From Prostheceraeus crozeri (taxonomy: Eukaryota > Platyhelminthes > Polycladida > Euryleptidae), in contig CAJQUW010002205.1 of the NCBI GenBank assembly GCA_907163375.1, forward strand, positions 726,501 through 790,500: a DNA stretch of 64,000 nt, written 5' to 3'. Shown here one piece after another: positions 42,607-55,978 of this stretch. The notes below the pieces were generated by a model. That model was given only the letters and a program-made list of their open reading frames with translations. It was not told the DNA's origin and did no database searches. Both the position numbers and the translations under genes were made by a program. The first letter of the stretch is position 1. The number at the start of each line of letters is the position of its first letter.

Positions 42607-43552
42607 ATTACTGAATACTGCGTTTTACATTTTATATTTCTGTATGTATATATAAAAAGAAAGGCAAGGCCAATAAATAAGATCTTATTATGACAATATT
42701 TCGATCGTCTCTTTTACAAGTCTGATGGATAAAAAACATGTATATATATTTAGGGTCTTGTCGACTCTATCAGTGATAAGAATATCCACGTTTGAAAGAC
42801 ATCATTCGCTCCTTGTTATTAACTCACATCCTAATATCTCTTGGCAAAATGTCACTTTTACAGCCTTGGAACTTACAAGCTCCCATTCATACATAGGATT
42901 GCGCCTAGATTGTAAAATGAAAATGTTGTTGACTACAATTTCACAAATATAGGATTTTACGAGGCAACTGTAATTACAGTGCAACTACAGCCATAATCGG
43001 GAGGCTATAGAAGGAAAATCCTTTACGATCACTGAGTTTTGTTTATCAAAATTTCATGTGTATCTTTTTCATGGTGCTTTCTGTGAAACTGTCAAATCGT
43101 CCTACGCACCATGCAGTTTCCAGACTGATGGATTGCTAAAGAATTCATTCAATTAATAAGTTCATCTTATCTATTGATTTACTTTCATATGACAACTTCC
43201 GAATTGTACTTCGTTAAATGAAGGATTCTACGCTACTTAGTTAAGAACTTGGACCCATATTGTGCTGTTGAAGCGACTGATCTCAATTAATGCTCATCAG
43301 AATTTTTGGTTTAAAGGGGTAGCAATACTTGAGATGACACGTCATTACTCACTCTTTTAGCATTACATCGAATATTAGCTGTTATCGAGTAGGCTACTCC
43401 GCCACTCTCCTATCAGTCGTCTATATGGATGAAAAACTGTTTTTTAGTGAAAAAAACAAGCGGAAAACAACGTGATGTTTTATTCATGTTTTTCGTTTTT
43501 TCATATTCAAGTGGAATATATAATTGCAGTTTTCTCCCACAATTTATGAAAA
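42607..43552. other. Non-coding stretch
   Basis: AT-rich with no recognised gene or element ends. Frames at 42725-42952 (+) and 42984-42802 (-) overlap each other and carry no motifs. Confidence 0.5.
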
Positions 43553-44201
43553 TAAATTAAATCAATCTATTTTCTTTCCGAGCTGCATCTAGATAAATTT
43601 TAATTCGATGCATTTAGAACTCAGCAGGCCTATTGCATGAAAATTTCGAAGTGTGCTCAAAAATGGAAATGCTTCAAAAGCCTTTCGTATGCTTCCTGTT
43701 TGCATGTTTCCTTCAAGGCGAAAGATATATAGCCACTCGAAGAAACACGTTTTTTGTCTTTCTTCAATTCCGTCTTCTGTTTTTTTGTTTCTTCCAACAC
43801 TAGTTTTCTACCGGTGCTAAAAAAGTCAATTTACAAATATTAAGTTAAAACTTATCATTGCTATAGTGCCTGAGCAATGTAAATTAAATCAATCTATTTT
43901 CTTTCCGAGCTGCATCTAGATAAATTTTAATTCGATGCATTTAGAACTCAGCAGGCCTATTGCATGAAAATTTCGAAGTGTGCTCAAAAATGGAAATGCT
44001 TCAAAAGCCTTTCGTATGCTTCCTGTTTGCATGTTTCCTTCAAGGCGAAAGATATATAGCCACTCGAAGAAACACGTTTTTTGTCTTTCTTCAATTCCGT
44101 CTTCTGTTTTTTTGTTTCTTCCAACACTAGTTTTCTACCGGTGCTAAAAAAGTCAATTTACAAATATTAAGTTAAAACTTATCATTGCTATAGTGCCTGA
44201 G
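43553..44201. repeat. Perfect tandem duplication, 322 bp unit
   Basis: Positions 43553-43874 and 43880-44201 are identical by eye over their whole length, separated by 5 bp (CAATG); the period is 327 bp. The unit is non-coding, T-rich, and contains CAGCAGGCCTATTGCATG and GCCACTCGAAGAAACACG. Zero divergence means a very recent duplication or an assembly artefact. Confidence 0.9.
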
Positions 44202-44600
44202 TCCTCCACTCCATCGAAATGCCAACTGTCTTGGAACCCGCCCACTTTCTCCCAGCAACATCAAACCCGATGGTATTACCGTTCCGGCATGGACTTGCGG
44301 CAAGCCACTCGCATGGGACGTGACTTTTGCTAATCTATTGGCCATATAAAATGGAATGCTATTTGTGCGAATGATTCCTAATCCGTGGTGAATGAGGTTG
44401 AATCCAGGAAGGCAAGGAAGTGCCAGAATTTGGAAGCGGACTGTTCTTCGTAAGAAACATTCGGTGACATGAGACACTCTACAAAGCACTTCATCTCGAG
44501 GTTTGGCATTGGCATTGGCACTTCATTGAAAACTAGCAACACTCTTCTCTGCTCTACTTGAGTCAGCGGCTTTCTATTGCGATACAGATTGACAATCATG
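44202..44600 (-). other. GC-richer block with overlapping open frames, unassigned
   Basis: Two overlapping minus-strand frames of 73 and 105 codons (44599-44378 and 44489-44172) lie in a block less AT-rich than its surroundings. One reads VEQRRVLLVFNEVPMPMPNL, the other SGLPQVHAGTVIPSGLMLLG. I recognise no domain. It could be an exon of an unknown gene or the body of an unrecognised repeat. It begins right at the edge of the tandem duplication. Confidence 0.25.
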
Positions 44601-44723
44601 CGCTTGTATTACGGAAACTTTACCCGCTACTTTGTGTATGCATGTCATTTAACCTGATCATATTATTATATTATGTCTTGCTTTAGCCTGTTGCGATTGA
44701 TTAGTTTATGTGATGCTTTAAAT

Positions 44724-45443
44724 CAGGGATGCGGAGTCGGAGTCCCGGAGTCCTATCATTTTTGTGGAGTCAAATGATTGGACTCCGGACTCCGGCCTAT
44801 AACTAGACCCAAAATATAATACAAACAAATTATTCATTCTCGTGCATAGCTGCTGTCACTGTCTTGATGTCAACTGTCTCCATCAAACAAAAGTACAGAG
44901 ACACTGCTGCATGCAAAGCTTGTAATAGTTGAGGGAGTGAGCCGTGATAGTGAAAAAAGGATTGTCTTTTCACTCGGTGATTTAATAGAGAAGACAAGCC
45001 TTCCTAGCCTCGATCACACCTACACGCCAAAGGTCACATCAGAGACAAAAATGAAATATTAGTTTGTTTGAGAACATTACCTCTGACCCTCACGTTAATC
45101 GTGTGTGATGGCTCCTCCAAAGCGCATATTAAAATCGAAAATGTACTCATTTTTTGGAGAAGGATGGGGGATTTTCCTGCCTTGTGGAGACTGGAGAAAA
45201 CCGTGTAAAGCACAAGTTATGTGCAAAGTTTGCAAACCTTCATAGAAAATGATTGATTTGATGCAGCAATGATCACTAAAATCAGGCTCAGGTAAGCCTA
45301 TAATGATCTATGAAGTAGGCTACCAGTTAATTTTTCAAAAACTAGGCTTTATACACGTATACTTGCCACCCGGAGCCGGAGTCGGAGTCCTATCAACCCC
45401 CGGAGTCGGAGTCCTATCAAAATGATAGGACTCCGCATCCCTG
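44724..45443 (+). mobile_element. hAT-type non-autonomous element, copy 1
   Basis: The copy is 720 bp with terminal inverted repeats CAGGGATGCGGAGTC at both ends and an 8 bp target duplication CTTTAAAT (44716-44723 and 45444-45451). CAGGGATG plus 8 bp duplication is the Ac-like hAT signature. Both ends are extended by repeats of GGAGTC/GGAGTCGGAGTCC, with CCTATCA(A/T) next to them. Inside is a reading MAPPKRILKSKMYSFFGEGW followed by CKVC, faintly like a BED-finger start, but no transposase. Copies at 55218 and 61124 are in the opposite orientation. Confidence 0.88.
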
Positions 45444-45451
45444 CTTTAAAT

Positions 45452-48400
45452 ACCGCTACAAACTTGTTCTGTCTGTGTTTTTTTATCCACGTGTAGCAAA
45501 GAATATGGAAAAATTGATTATTCAATACAAAAATCAGCTATATAAAACTGTCCGGTCATTCACTTATCTTTGTGATATGAGCATGTTGCTTTTTTGGCAT
45601 TTATTTCAATTACCGTTGCATAAGTCTTAATTATTTTTCTCTTGAATTTCACATATTTGAAATACAAATTTCCGCATGTTCACGTAGATCATGAAGCTTG
45701 CGCAATGTCGTTGGTATGTCATAAAATTCAATTTTCAACATTGGAAGCAGCTCCAAGCATCCAAAATTATCGGAATCAATAACATAACAAGACTTAGTCA
45801 CATGTGTGGGAATTAAAAAGTCGCAATATCTGAAAATTAAAGCAATAATGATAGAAACGACACTTCATTGCGATCCCACGGATGAAAGCTTTTGACAGGA
45901 AATAGATCCACGATCAAGTCGAAAATGTTCTAAATTGATGGTCAATAAATGGATGCTATTAAGCACAATAATTTGTCTCAAGCTCTCTCAGGTATGAGTT
46001 TTCTTTCATTTCTGTCTGAGCTAATTATTGCATGCACGTCCATCAATGTTGTTAAACGTAAAACAAATGTCAATTCACTTTCCTGTGATATCATTACTTA
46101 TCTTCACGATTAGCGAGATGTTTCTGTTTCATATTATTAAGAGATTAGGATTCCAGCACACACAAATTTGCCTGCTGAAACAATTGACTCCACAGACTCT
46201 CAAATGCTTTTTTCCAAGCAATATCAAAACGCAGGGATCTTATTTAACCGTCAAAAGTGCGGCAAGAAATTGCACTATTGTTACGTATAAATGCGATAAT
46301 TCAGCTGAATTTCATAAATATGCAATGTGAGGTTCGAACTTGGCCGATAGGATATTCGAATCTAACATTGACTATTAGTTCCAAGATCCGCGATCCGATG
46401 TAAAACCAAGATCAGAACTAGACACCGAATCTTCTTCACTGATAAGACGAATAGTGAACGAGACACAATAAGTTTTCTTCTTATGTTACAAAGTAGACGG
46501 GAGATGCGAAAAAGAATAGATTCGTTTGTGAGTCTTAAGAGCAAGAGAAAACTAAGCACACCATGTTCTTTAGTCTGATGGGTAATGCACGGTGACATCA
46601 CCAGAGATAAAGAAGTAGTGGTCAGTACCTGAAGTTATGACTTCACCCGCTTGTCTCAAGGTATTGTTTCTTGCTGAATTCTCGGCGTCTCTTATAGCAC
46701 TTCGATTTTGTAAGTTGCTGGCCCCTCCACAATCAGGGATTAGTCCAAGTGGATTTCAGTTTCGAAGATTTTAATCAATCTGACCTTTCCATGACCTGTA
46801 GAGACCATTGTTCCTTCCAGCCTTTTGTGGCCATTTTAATGAATGACTTTCCATGTAATCTCCACTTTCCAATATGTTAAATTCCAATATTCATATTAGG
46901 AGATTTGGTTGCCGTTTCTCACGCAAGTGGCTTCATGTAATATCCTCCTTCCAATATGTAAAATCCAGCATGTAAATCTTGATAAATAGACTTTGATTAA
47001 ATAGACTTTGGTTGTCACTTATACTCACGCAAGCTGCTGTAACATCTTTGGCTTGTAGCCTCGGCACGGAACTTAGCAGCTTCAATTAATTTTCTAGATA
47101 AATGCTTATTATCATTGATTCTATCTAAAATTTTGTATTTTATGGCTGTGGCAGAAATGGAGCATACAACACCGGGATTGCAATATACATGTACTGAGCC
47201 TACATAGTTTCCTAATTCTAAATATTATTCATTTATTGTTAACTATTTGATTATTATCCAATGATTACAAATAAATACATACCTTGTCTGCAAAGCAACT
47301 ACATTATAATCCTTTGCGAATTTTCTTGAAGAAGCCATCGACTTAATAAGAATGATTCTTTATGATTGTTGAAGAAAGCATCAACGATGCACTGACAATC
47401 CAAAAAAATTGACTTTGATGTCATCAACCAAATCTAGCACCGAAAGTCACGTTACTTATATGTAAATACAGTATTTAATTGAATCACAACTTTAAGTTGA
47501 AGCTTGGAAGAAATAAGATGAAAGAAATGGTGCATCAATGCAATAGTCTGATAAAGCTGAAGAACCAACTTTTGTTTGAACGTATATTCTGAGAGCAGGA
47601 ATATTGTATTCATTCGTTCTGAAATAGCTCAAAATTGTTAATACTAGAGACAATTTTTTAATGGGAAATGCATAAGCATGATAATTCAATTTAACAGTTA
47701 CGCAATCTTACATAGCGGTCTCCTGCACATTTCTGCAAGAATTAGTAATTCGTCAAGAGCAAGGATTATGTAATTAGAATAAAATATTCAATAGGCATTA
47801 ACTTTTGCATGTACTCATCTTGATAATATCAGTTCAATATTTTGTTTCAAATTCTGTATTTAACCACAGAAAGCTCAAAATATTTCAGTTTTAGAAAAAG
47901 TACAAGAGAAGCATCATAGGACGTACACTAGCTTATTCGGATTAGTTCATCCCAAATTATTTGCATAGAAAGAATATGAAGATCTTTCAAAGTCCTTATT
48001 GATAAAATAATCTTGAAAATGCAGTCAAAACATTCCTATTTGGGATTGTGATTACGACTCATTCAACCCAACAACACAAACTCCTGGTACAGTCTTTTCT
48101 TAACATTTAAATTATGGCTCATGTAAAACTTCCATTTGCTGTCAAAATTGTTTCCGTTATTACTTGAATGCCATTAGCACAATGTAATATGACTGTCAAG
48201 AATTTCTGAATTTAATGATAGCCTTCAAGTTTTTATAAAGAGTGTATGTAGCTGAAGAATGCACTTTCTCTTCGCATAAATGGGAAAGCTTGCATGTCTA
48301 AAAGGACACTGAAAATCAAATGTTTTTTGGGTTATAAGCTGTTACCTTCACCTCTGTTCCGTATTCATGATGTAAGAGCTAAACAGACGCTGTCATCCGT

Positions 48401-49891
48401 AATCAGGAAATAGGCAAACTGTCAAGCAATTGAATGACCAGTTTTGAAAGTTCGAAAATTCAGGATGTTCAGCAACAAATAATGCTAGGACGATTTGAAA
48501 TGAATTCAAACACGCCTGTGACAATAAAACTGATCCATCTGAGATTCACCGTTGACAGGGACAAGGACGAAAACACAATTCTCCCGCGGCAAATGTCAAA
48601 GTTCCTGTGCTGAACGTAAATCTCCGAATTTCTGCTAAACTTAAAGTCAAAGCAAAAATCAGAAGAAAGAAGCTCTATTTTACACCTTTTCCAATTCAAG
48701 TATAAGTATGCAATTTTCAATCATTAACTTTCTCAAATCAAAGATAGAAATGTAAATTGCTTTGAGATTATTCATTAATGAACTGAGATGTAAGATTATT
48801 TTGAAGATTCATCTCAATTCAACTGCAAAATTATCAAAACGTAAGTAAATGAACAAAAAATACATGTAAAATTTATCCTGGATGTCTTTGAAAGAAAGAT
48901 TCACTAAATCCTCGTTCCGGGGTCCCTCCCAGTTCCCCATAATGCACCAATATATTTGTATATATTCATTTTATCTCTATTTTTTAAGAATAGAGCCTTC
49001 CTCCTTTAATTTCACTTGAACTTTCGCTAATAACGGTCTTCTAAAAGTATAAGTGAACATTTATGAAATGCAATTAAAAAAAGCAACACTTATTTCTAGA
49101 AGAATCAGTAGTCAAACGTGCTGCCTAGATCCAGCTAACACCTCTTTAGTTCATTTATACATGTACAACATGCACCTTGTACCTCTATACAGTCCCACGT
49201 AGCAACATTGTCCATCTCCATGTCATTGAAATATAGCGTTTTGTAATATATCTCTATATTCCAATGAGATTTGAAGTCAACAACTGAAGAAGCATCAAAG
49301 TGAAACCTCCCTAAGTTCACATAGAGAGGTTTTACCGTAAACACTGTATACATGTATAATACCTCATTTGCGCGATCGAGGTAATAGGTGCGAAATGATC
49401 CAAATAAGATAGACGTAAATCAATAATATTCAATTTTTCATTGCACTTAGATAAGTTTTATTGATGCGATTCATGCATTCATGCAACGGTTAGCATTCCA
49501 CAGTTGGAGTTAAGAAATATAGTGATAAAAGAAATAATTTAACATAACTTAATGAATATAACTTGTGAGCATAATTTCATAAAAAATCAAATTCACAATT
49601 AAAAGAATACTTATCAAACATAGACCGATGTGAAGTAAATATCATAAAATAGTTTCATCAGACTATAGCATCACATTGCCAAGTTTAAAATCTGATAAAT
49701 GAACTTAACATTTGACACTAAATGACAAATCTAGAATTCGGCCTGAGTGAGTCCTAATAAAATCTTAAAAACATTTGTTTCCATTCTGATTAAGATGAGG
49801 AGAATCCGATTGTTGGAGACATTTGCAACCGTCTCAGAATGGAAAACTTGTTGAATCGAACATTAGGCCGACTGACTATTTACATGGAGTA
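45452..49891. other. Long intergenic stretch
   Basis: About 4.4 kb without a supportable gene. A short hairpin, AAAACCTCTCTATGTGAAC followed by TTAGGGAGGTTT on the minus strand near 49300-49335, resembles some pogo/Tigger-type termini, but no partner end was found. The remaining frames (46028-46330, 46601-46362, 48720-48469, 49353-49135) have no domain motifs. Confidence 0.5.
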
Positions 49892-51094
49892 GGGGAGGGT
49901 GGGTCACATTGAACCACCAGCCTTATCTCTAAAACTATAAATAGTGGAACCTTTATGCTTCACGATGTTGTTAATTGTAACAAATAAACATAATTCATCT
50001 GAAAATTTCAACTGCTTATGCGCTCCATCATTATTTTCACAGGATTTCCCAAAATCTTAATGTAAAAGTAAATTTTCAGAAAATTGGAACTTTTGTTACG
50101 GAACAAGTGATCTTTATCAATTTCATTAATAAGGAGGTTAGAACTATTTGAATGCAGCCTTATTTGAACATAAGCACATTTTTGAAAAGCCTACGATGTG
50201 GGGCATATTGAACCACCCAAGATGGGGCACTTTGAACATGGCTCATAGTGCCTCACTTCATTACTCATTTTTTTTGTTGAGTGAACGAAGTGTGCTACAA
50301 AATGGTCAATATTGCTATCAAATTGACTATTTATATCTTAGCATTATGGCGTTCGTTTTTGTGTGCTGCAACTCTTTTCGGGAACAAAACCCCCGGGCAG
50401 CATGACGAAGAATTAATATTGATAAAAATTAATTGATACATTGATATAAATCAGTGATCTCAATCAAAATGATGTGGATCTGGACACACTGGAACCTTCC
50501 TTGCTGGTCAAACAAATTGAAATGTTAATGCATCTTGTTTTGGTTTTTGATAATTTCCCAGCTTAGGCCAGGGCCTACTCGTGTCTCACATGTCTACATA
50601 TAATGCGCAATGCCTACAGGCATGCTTCTTTAATTGATGATCACAAGGATAAATGTACTTGCACATCAATGCATTTTGCACTAATGGTCGACTTGCCAAG
50701 GTTCTTCTATCGATATGCTATTAATCTGAGAACTGTGATGGTCTATGAACATTTTACTTTCAGATAATTAGCATGTATTTTTCACATCAAACATTTGCTA
50801 TCATTTTTGACAATACGAATCTCAATTTATGAATTTTGTTGCTGGATTTTGTTTATTCATGAACTGAAGCTATAGATCAGATACATTAAGTCTGATAAAG
50901 TTGAATAAGAGAGCAATAAACAAAGGTGGTTCAAATTGTGAGGAGATGAAATGTCACAGAAACGTCCAACAACTCAGAGATAGCTTTGCATACTCTCAAC
51001 TTTTCATCCGAGCTTTATTTTTGTTCATTTGATTTATAGTGTTCGAACTATTGAGAAAAATTCAAAAACATGTTCAGTGTGCCCCACCTTCCCC
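49892..51094. mobile_element. TA-flanked non-autonomous DNA transposon, about 1.2 kb
   Basis: The ends are imperfect inverted repeats: GGGGAGGGTGGGTCACATTG on the left and GGGGAAGGTGGGGCACACTG on the right (reverse strand), each preceded by TA. Related words recur inside: GATGTGGGGCATATTGAACC and GATGGGGCACTTTGAACATG near 50195-50245, and GGTGGTTCAAATTG near 50925. No transposase is present. TA target and G-rich ends suggest a Tc1/mariner-type or related family, but I cannot name it. Confidence 0.65.
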
Positions 51095-51096
51095 TA

Positions 51097-54000
51097 GCTC
51101 ATGCTGACATTTCCTGCATTTTGCATTCATTATGGACCTTACTTTACAAGTACATGTATGCCCAGCAAACTTCCTGGAAACTTATCGCAGGATTCGGTGG
51201 AGATTTTATAAATATCACAAAAAATGATTCGTTTACAAGTTGGAAACATCTACCCAACCGATCAATCGGTAATCATAAATCAGGTATGCAGTATATGTAA
51301 CATAGAATGATAATGAAATAGAAAATAATTACTAATTTCTCCTTTCAATTTTGTCACATTGATTGCTTCTTCCTTCAATTCATATTAATATATTTTTTGA
51401 GCTGAAACTCTTCTGCAATGTTTAGTGCTGTATGTAATATGAAGCTTTCTTATCCATGTTTTTGTAATTCATGTTTCATGCCGAAGTTTTTTGTCAAATA
51501 AACACGTGTTATTTTGATATTCTGATAAAACCGGTTGATCGGCTGATCGAAAGTTTTAACCGCCACAATTGAAATGTGTCGCGTTTTGATAATTCGGGCA
51601 GTCCGACCATGTGGTAGAGGCTATCAAAAATTAGTTGCCTCCAATTTTGGATAAATAATCAATTTATTTTAATCACAGAAGGAAGCAATCAATTAATTGC
51701 CATTTTTGTCATCACCGAATGAATAAACTAATTCTTCATTTGAATTTTCTACTCTGATATATCAGCTTCAAGAGTTACTATAACACTACATATACCAACA
51801 TGCTTTGCAAGTCGCATAGTAGCTTACGCGAATTTGAATCGTGACTTGAGTAGATCCATTAGGCCTACATAAAATACATCTTCTTAATTGAATGTGGATA
51901 TTGATAAATGCTATCGTAGATTTAAGTTAATGCCTCATAATTACAGTGATAATCAACTATTGAATCAAGTGAATGAATATCCACACGTGCCACACAGAAT
52001 ATAAAATAGAGTCTTGAAAGTTATCATAAAACTGTTGCAATATAGAAATTGTAGTAAATACGTCTTGTACCAAATAATTCCTCCAATAGTTGTGAATAAA
52101 ATATGTCCATGAATCACTGAAGGTGGGATGTCTTCCCTACGATGGTGAGTGGTGACTGTATTGCAAGTAAATCAGTCAGTTAAATACCTTCTCTATTTTT
52201 ACAACACAATCAATCATTTGATTGCAATAATTTTATCACATCAGTCAATTCTTGAAATTTTTTATGACAGCAATTAATTAATTGAAATTAATTGCAAAGT
52301 AATCCATTTTAGACAACCTCTGACCGATGCTAATCTTTAGCACCATTGTGAAGTATTCGTTATCAATAAAGCTTCATAGAGTAGGTACTTCTATAGAATG
52401 TTGAAAACTAGAGCGTAGGAAGGTGGATGAAGGTGTTGTGCATGTTGACATTATTCATCTAAAAGGCGTCACTTTCCTGCTGATTATCTGAAGCAATCAG
52501 GAATGAACATTGCACATGCTATGATTTCTGTAGAGATTTTTGATTCTGTTGGTGGGCTGTCCACTGGTTCCCACGTCCGTGACATATGAATGGTTTGTTC
52601 ACCAGCAAGGGCAACACTATTGCGGGAATACCTTCCCATGAAGCTATTTCAAAAGTCCATGATTCATCTTATGCAAGTACAGATTGAATATTAATTGCTC
52701 CTTGAAGTCTAACACTTGTCGTCACGAAGCGTCGATAATTACTGAACTGTTGATTTCCCTCTGCACGGGAAGACATAACGGAACGTGGTAATGGAAGTAC
52801 TGCGAAGCCGAGTATTCATCCCAGTGCTAATTTGATGCGCTTCGTGATCATTCATAGATCGTCGGACAATAATGTTGTTTCCTAAAAGTTGAATATCGCC
52901 TCCAGAACTTCACGATTGGCTAGTGCATTGGATCTGAACGCTATTATAATTTTGCAGATGCGAAGCGAATACCCAGTGGGAAATTCACTTTCACTTTTAA
53001 ACTTGGCAACTGTCGACTATTTCTTATATTTTTGCATATCAAGTTCAAAATTCTATATTCTACAGTGCTACCTTTTTGACAATTGAGTGACTTTGCACTT
53101 GACAAACTTGCTAATCTTCTAGTTAATCGAAGCGAACAGAGTGATCTAATCAAAGTTGATGGTGTTCCGAACGATGAAATCATTCGTAAGTAGAAATTTT
53201 TTGACAACTTGCCGAAACAACTATCTATCGGAACTGCAGTAGTCATCATGGATTGAAACTGTGGACAATAGAGAACTTTTCGGTTAGACCAGTGGTTCCC
53301 ATTTCTAACCTGGGGGTCGTGAGCAATTTTTGAAGCGTCACGATGGTATATAAAAAACACAAGGAAGAAATAGAAATAGGCACACCTTAATGCGGAAGTA
53401 CTCACAGATAGACATTAGGAGCAAATCCGATGACGAAGTAAGTGGTCATCTATCCTCATTCATCATCTTAATTGGAATTATAAGCCCCACATAAAAATAG
53501 TAGCATGTAGGCAATTTTCAATAGCTAAAATTTTTACGCAACTTGGGAATGGAACTCAAGTCGTTAATATTCATGAGTCAACAATGTGTGTTACCAAGTC
53601 TACCTAAGTATATGTATATTTATACCAGGGTTCGACGGTTTGTTTCGACGATTTACCGGTACCTTGGTCTATTACGTTACATGTGAAATTGACACAAAAA
53701 CATTATGATGTTTCTATAATTACTTTGTGCATATGTAACCAAAGACCAAGAACCAGCCATTATGAGATGTAATTATTTCCAACATTTTATACACTTCTAT
53801 TCTATCCTCAGAAATCCCATTGGCTGGGTGGTTGGGGCTGGTTCTCGGGCCAAGATATCTGGCTTTCTCCATTCTATGATTGTCAGATATCCTATGCATC
53901 TTGCTATACCAACGTTATTGTTTGTTAAATGAATTTCAAATTTTGATATCTGTATTCCATAAGACCTCGATATTTACAATTTTTTGTATTGAGAATGGAC

Positions 54001-55209
54001 ATGGATTATGTCTGAAATATATTTACATAACAAATAAACTATATCAATAACGATAAACTTGGCTCTTCCAAACTTAAAAAAAAAGTTCATGAACTATTCA
54101 CCCTCAATCAAAGACATTTATTAAAGTAAGGGAAATTTCTTCCGTGAGGCATTTTGCGCGTTTTACATTGCCTTGTTTTTACTGAAAGTAAATCTTGCCT
54201 TGTTTTTAAATTTGCAGGTTCCGGCTATAAATTGAATATTATCAAATTTGTCTGAATTTTAGCATCAATTTCATTGCATATTCTGTGTTAAAATTGGATA
54301 AAGCAATTACTTTTTTAAAAATGTTGGAAGCTAATTTACAATGTCATTCACATAAGTCTTTAGAAGTAGAGTTGTTATTATTGTTGTTATCGGAAAATAT
54401 CTATTTGCCTCTATAGTATTTCATCTCACATTATCGTGACCCATAAAGGAATGTGATATATTGATCAGTCAAAAATTGTAATATTGTGTAATGTGCTTCC
54501 ATGTCTCTATTACTGTTGAAATAACTCCTACATAGTGTCATGAAACATCACATTATTATCAGAATAAATCCAAACAAATAAAGTTGATTTCCTGCGGCAC
54601 ATAACTTTTTTTAGTTAGCTGAACGAGTCCCAGGCAATAGCGAGTCTACGAACTTTTTCTTAACGACTCTGATCTAGCATGCAGCTTTTATCATTATGAT
54701 GTGCCTCAACTTCATTCAATCTATTTACGTCGAAATCAATTTAATGGCATGATTATTTAGTGTCATTCGGAAAAGATCATTTGACATTGAAGGAATATGG
54801 CTCACAAAAACGCATTTTATCATTCCATTTTCTCAAAATGTTGTGCATCATCGCTGTCACTTTGCAACTAATTGATATTGTAAACTAATTAATTTGACTG
54901 AAAATTTTAGATATAGAGCTTTTCAAAAGTGACCTAGGAATTTCATAATAAAAGTTTCACGAAACATACAGCGAAACCGAAACAACGAATAAAACTGCAA
55001 TATATCTTCACTTCTGTTTCAAAATTTTGTAAACGCTGTATAATTGAATGCTTGAATTTCTACTCTTTCTGTCCTTGATAAAGACAAGGAGGAGAAAGAC
55101 AAATATTAATTATTCTTGAATATGCTTTTTACTTCTAGGTAAAAAATTAAAGTGGAGATGAGGGCAAGCTAAACAAAGTGCTCGATGGGTCATCGGGGTC
55201 CAATGTCTC
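51097..55209. other. Intergenic stretch with a solitary hAT-like end
   Basis: At 53290-53345 CAGTGGTTCCCATTTCTAAC followed by CTGGGGGTCGTGA matches the well-known hAT/Charlie-type terminus, but no opposite end is seen, so it is a fragment at best. A 153-codon minus-strand frame (53405-52944) overlaps it and shows no domain. A small plus-strand exon-like stretch (53092-53170) is discussed among the rejected items. The rest is AT-rich non-coding sequence. Confidence 0.5.
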
Positions 55210-55217
55210 CTTCATGT

Positions 55218-55970
55218 CAGGGATGCGGACTCCGACTCCGGGGGTTGATAGGACTCCGGCTTTTGATTGGACTCCGACTCCGTCTCCGGGTGGCAAGTAT
55301 ATAAATCCTTTTTGAAAAATTAACTGGCAACCTACATCATAGATCATTATAGGCTTACCTGAACCTATCTTTAGCGATCATTGCTGTGTCAATTATCAAT
55401 CATTATCGATAAAAGTTTATCAAATGTCGCTTTAAGGTTGATGCGAGTCAGCTCTTCCCATCTTGTTGATGTGTGCTTCTCACGGTTTTTCTCCAGTCTC
55501 TACCAAGCAGGAAAATCCCCCATCCTTCTCCGAAAATATGAGAGCACTTTCGATTTTCATATGCGCTTTGGAAGAGCCATCACATGCGATTAACGTGAGG
55601 GTCAGAGGTAATGTTCTCAAACAAACTAGTATTTCATTTTTGTCTCTGATGTGACCTTTGGACTTTGGCGCGTAGGTGTGATCGAGGCTAGGAAGGCTTG
55701 TGTTCTCTACCAAATCACCAAGTGAAAGACAATCATTTTTTCACTATCACGGTTCATTTCATCAACTATTACAAGCTTTACATGCACTGATGTCTCTGAA
55801 CCTTTAATTTGTTTGACGGAGAAAGTTGACATCAAGACAGTGACAGCTATGCATGAGGATAAATAATTTACTTGTATCATGTCTCGGGTCTAGTTATAGG
55901 CCGGAGTCCTGACTCCGACTCCAGCAAAAATAATAGGACTCCGGGACTCGACTCCGACTCCGCATTTCTA
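55218..55970 (-). mobile_element. hAT-type non-autonomous element, copy 2
   Basis: The copy is 753 bp. The left end is CAGGGATGCGGACTCCGACT; the right end is mutated (CGCATTTCTA instead of CGCATCCCTG). Flanks CTTCATGT and CTTCTTGT form an 8 bp target duplication with one mismatch. The body matches copies 1 and 3, including the segment read on the minus strand as NTSLPSLDHTYAPKSKGHIR. GGAGTC-type repeats lie inside both ends. The mutated end suggests an older insertion than copies 1 and 3. Confidence 0.87.
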
Positions 55971-55978
55971 CTTCTTGT

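Noticed and set aside
49300-49335. Pogo/Tigger-like terminus AAAACCTCTCTATGTGAAC on the minus strand
   Set aside because: Single occurrence; it folds with its own neighbour, and no second end was found.
53092-53170. Plus-strand exon-like stretch (LANLLVNRSEQSDLIKVDGV) ending at a good donor GTAAGT
   Set aside because: The upstream part of the frame meets a stop before the nearest acceptor, and no family is recognised.
53290-53345. CAGTGGTTCCCA terminus of a hAT/Charlie-type element
   Set aside because: Only one end is visible, with no opposite terminus or target duplication, so no element is called.
52944-53405. 153-codon minus-strand frame
   Set aside because: Composition is Ser/Arg/Leu-rich without motifs, and it overlaps a hAT-like terminus; probably fortuitous.
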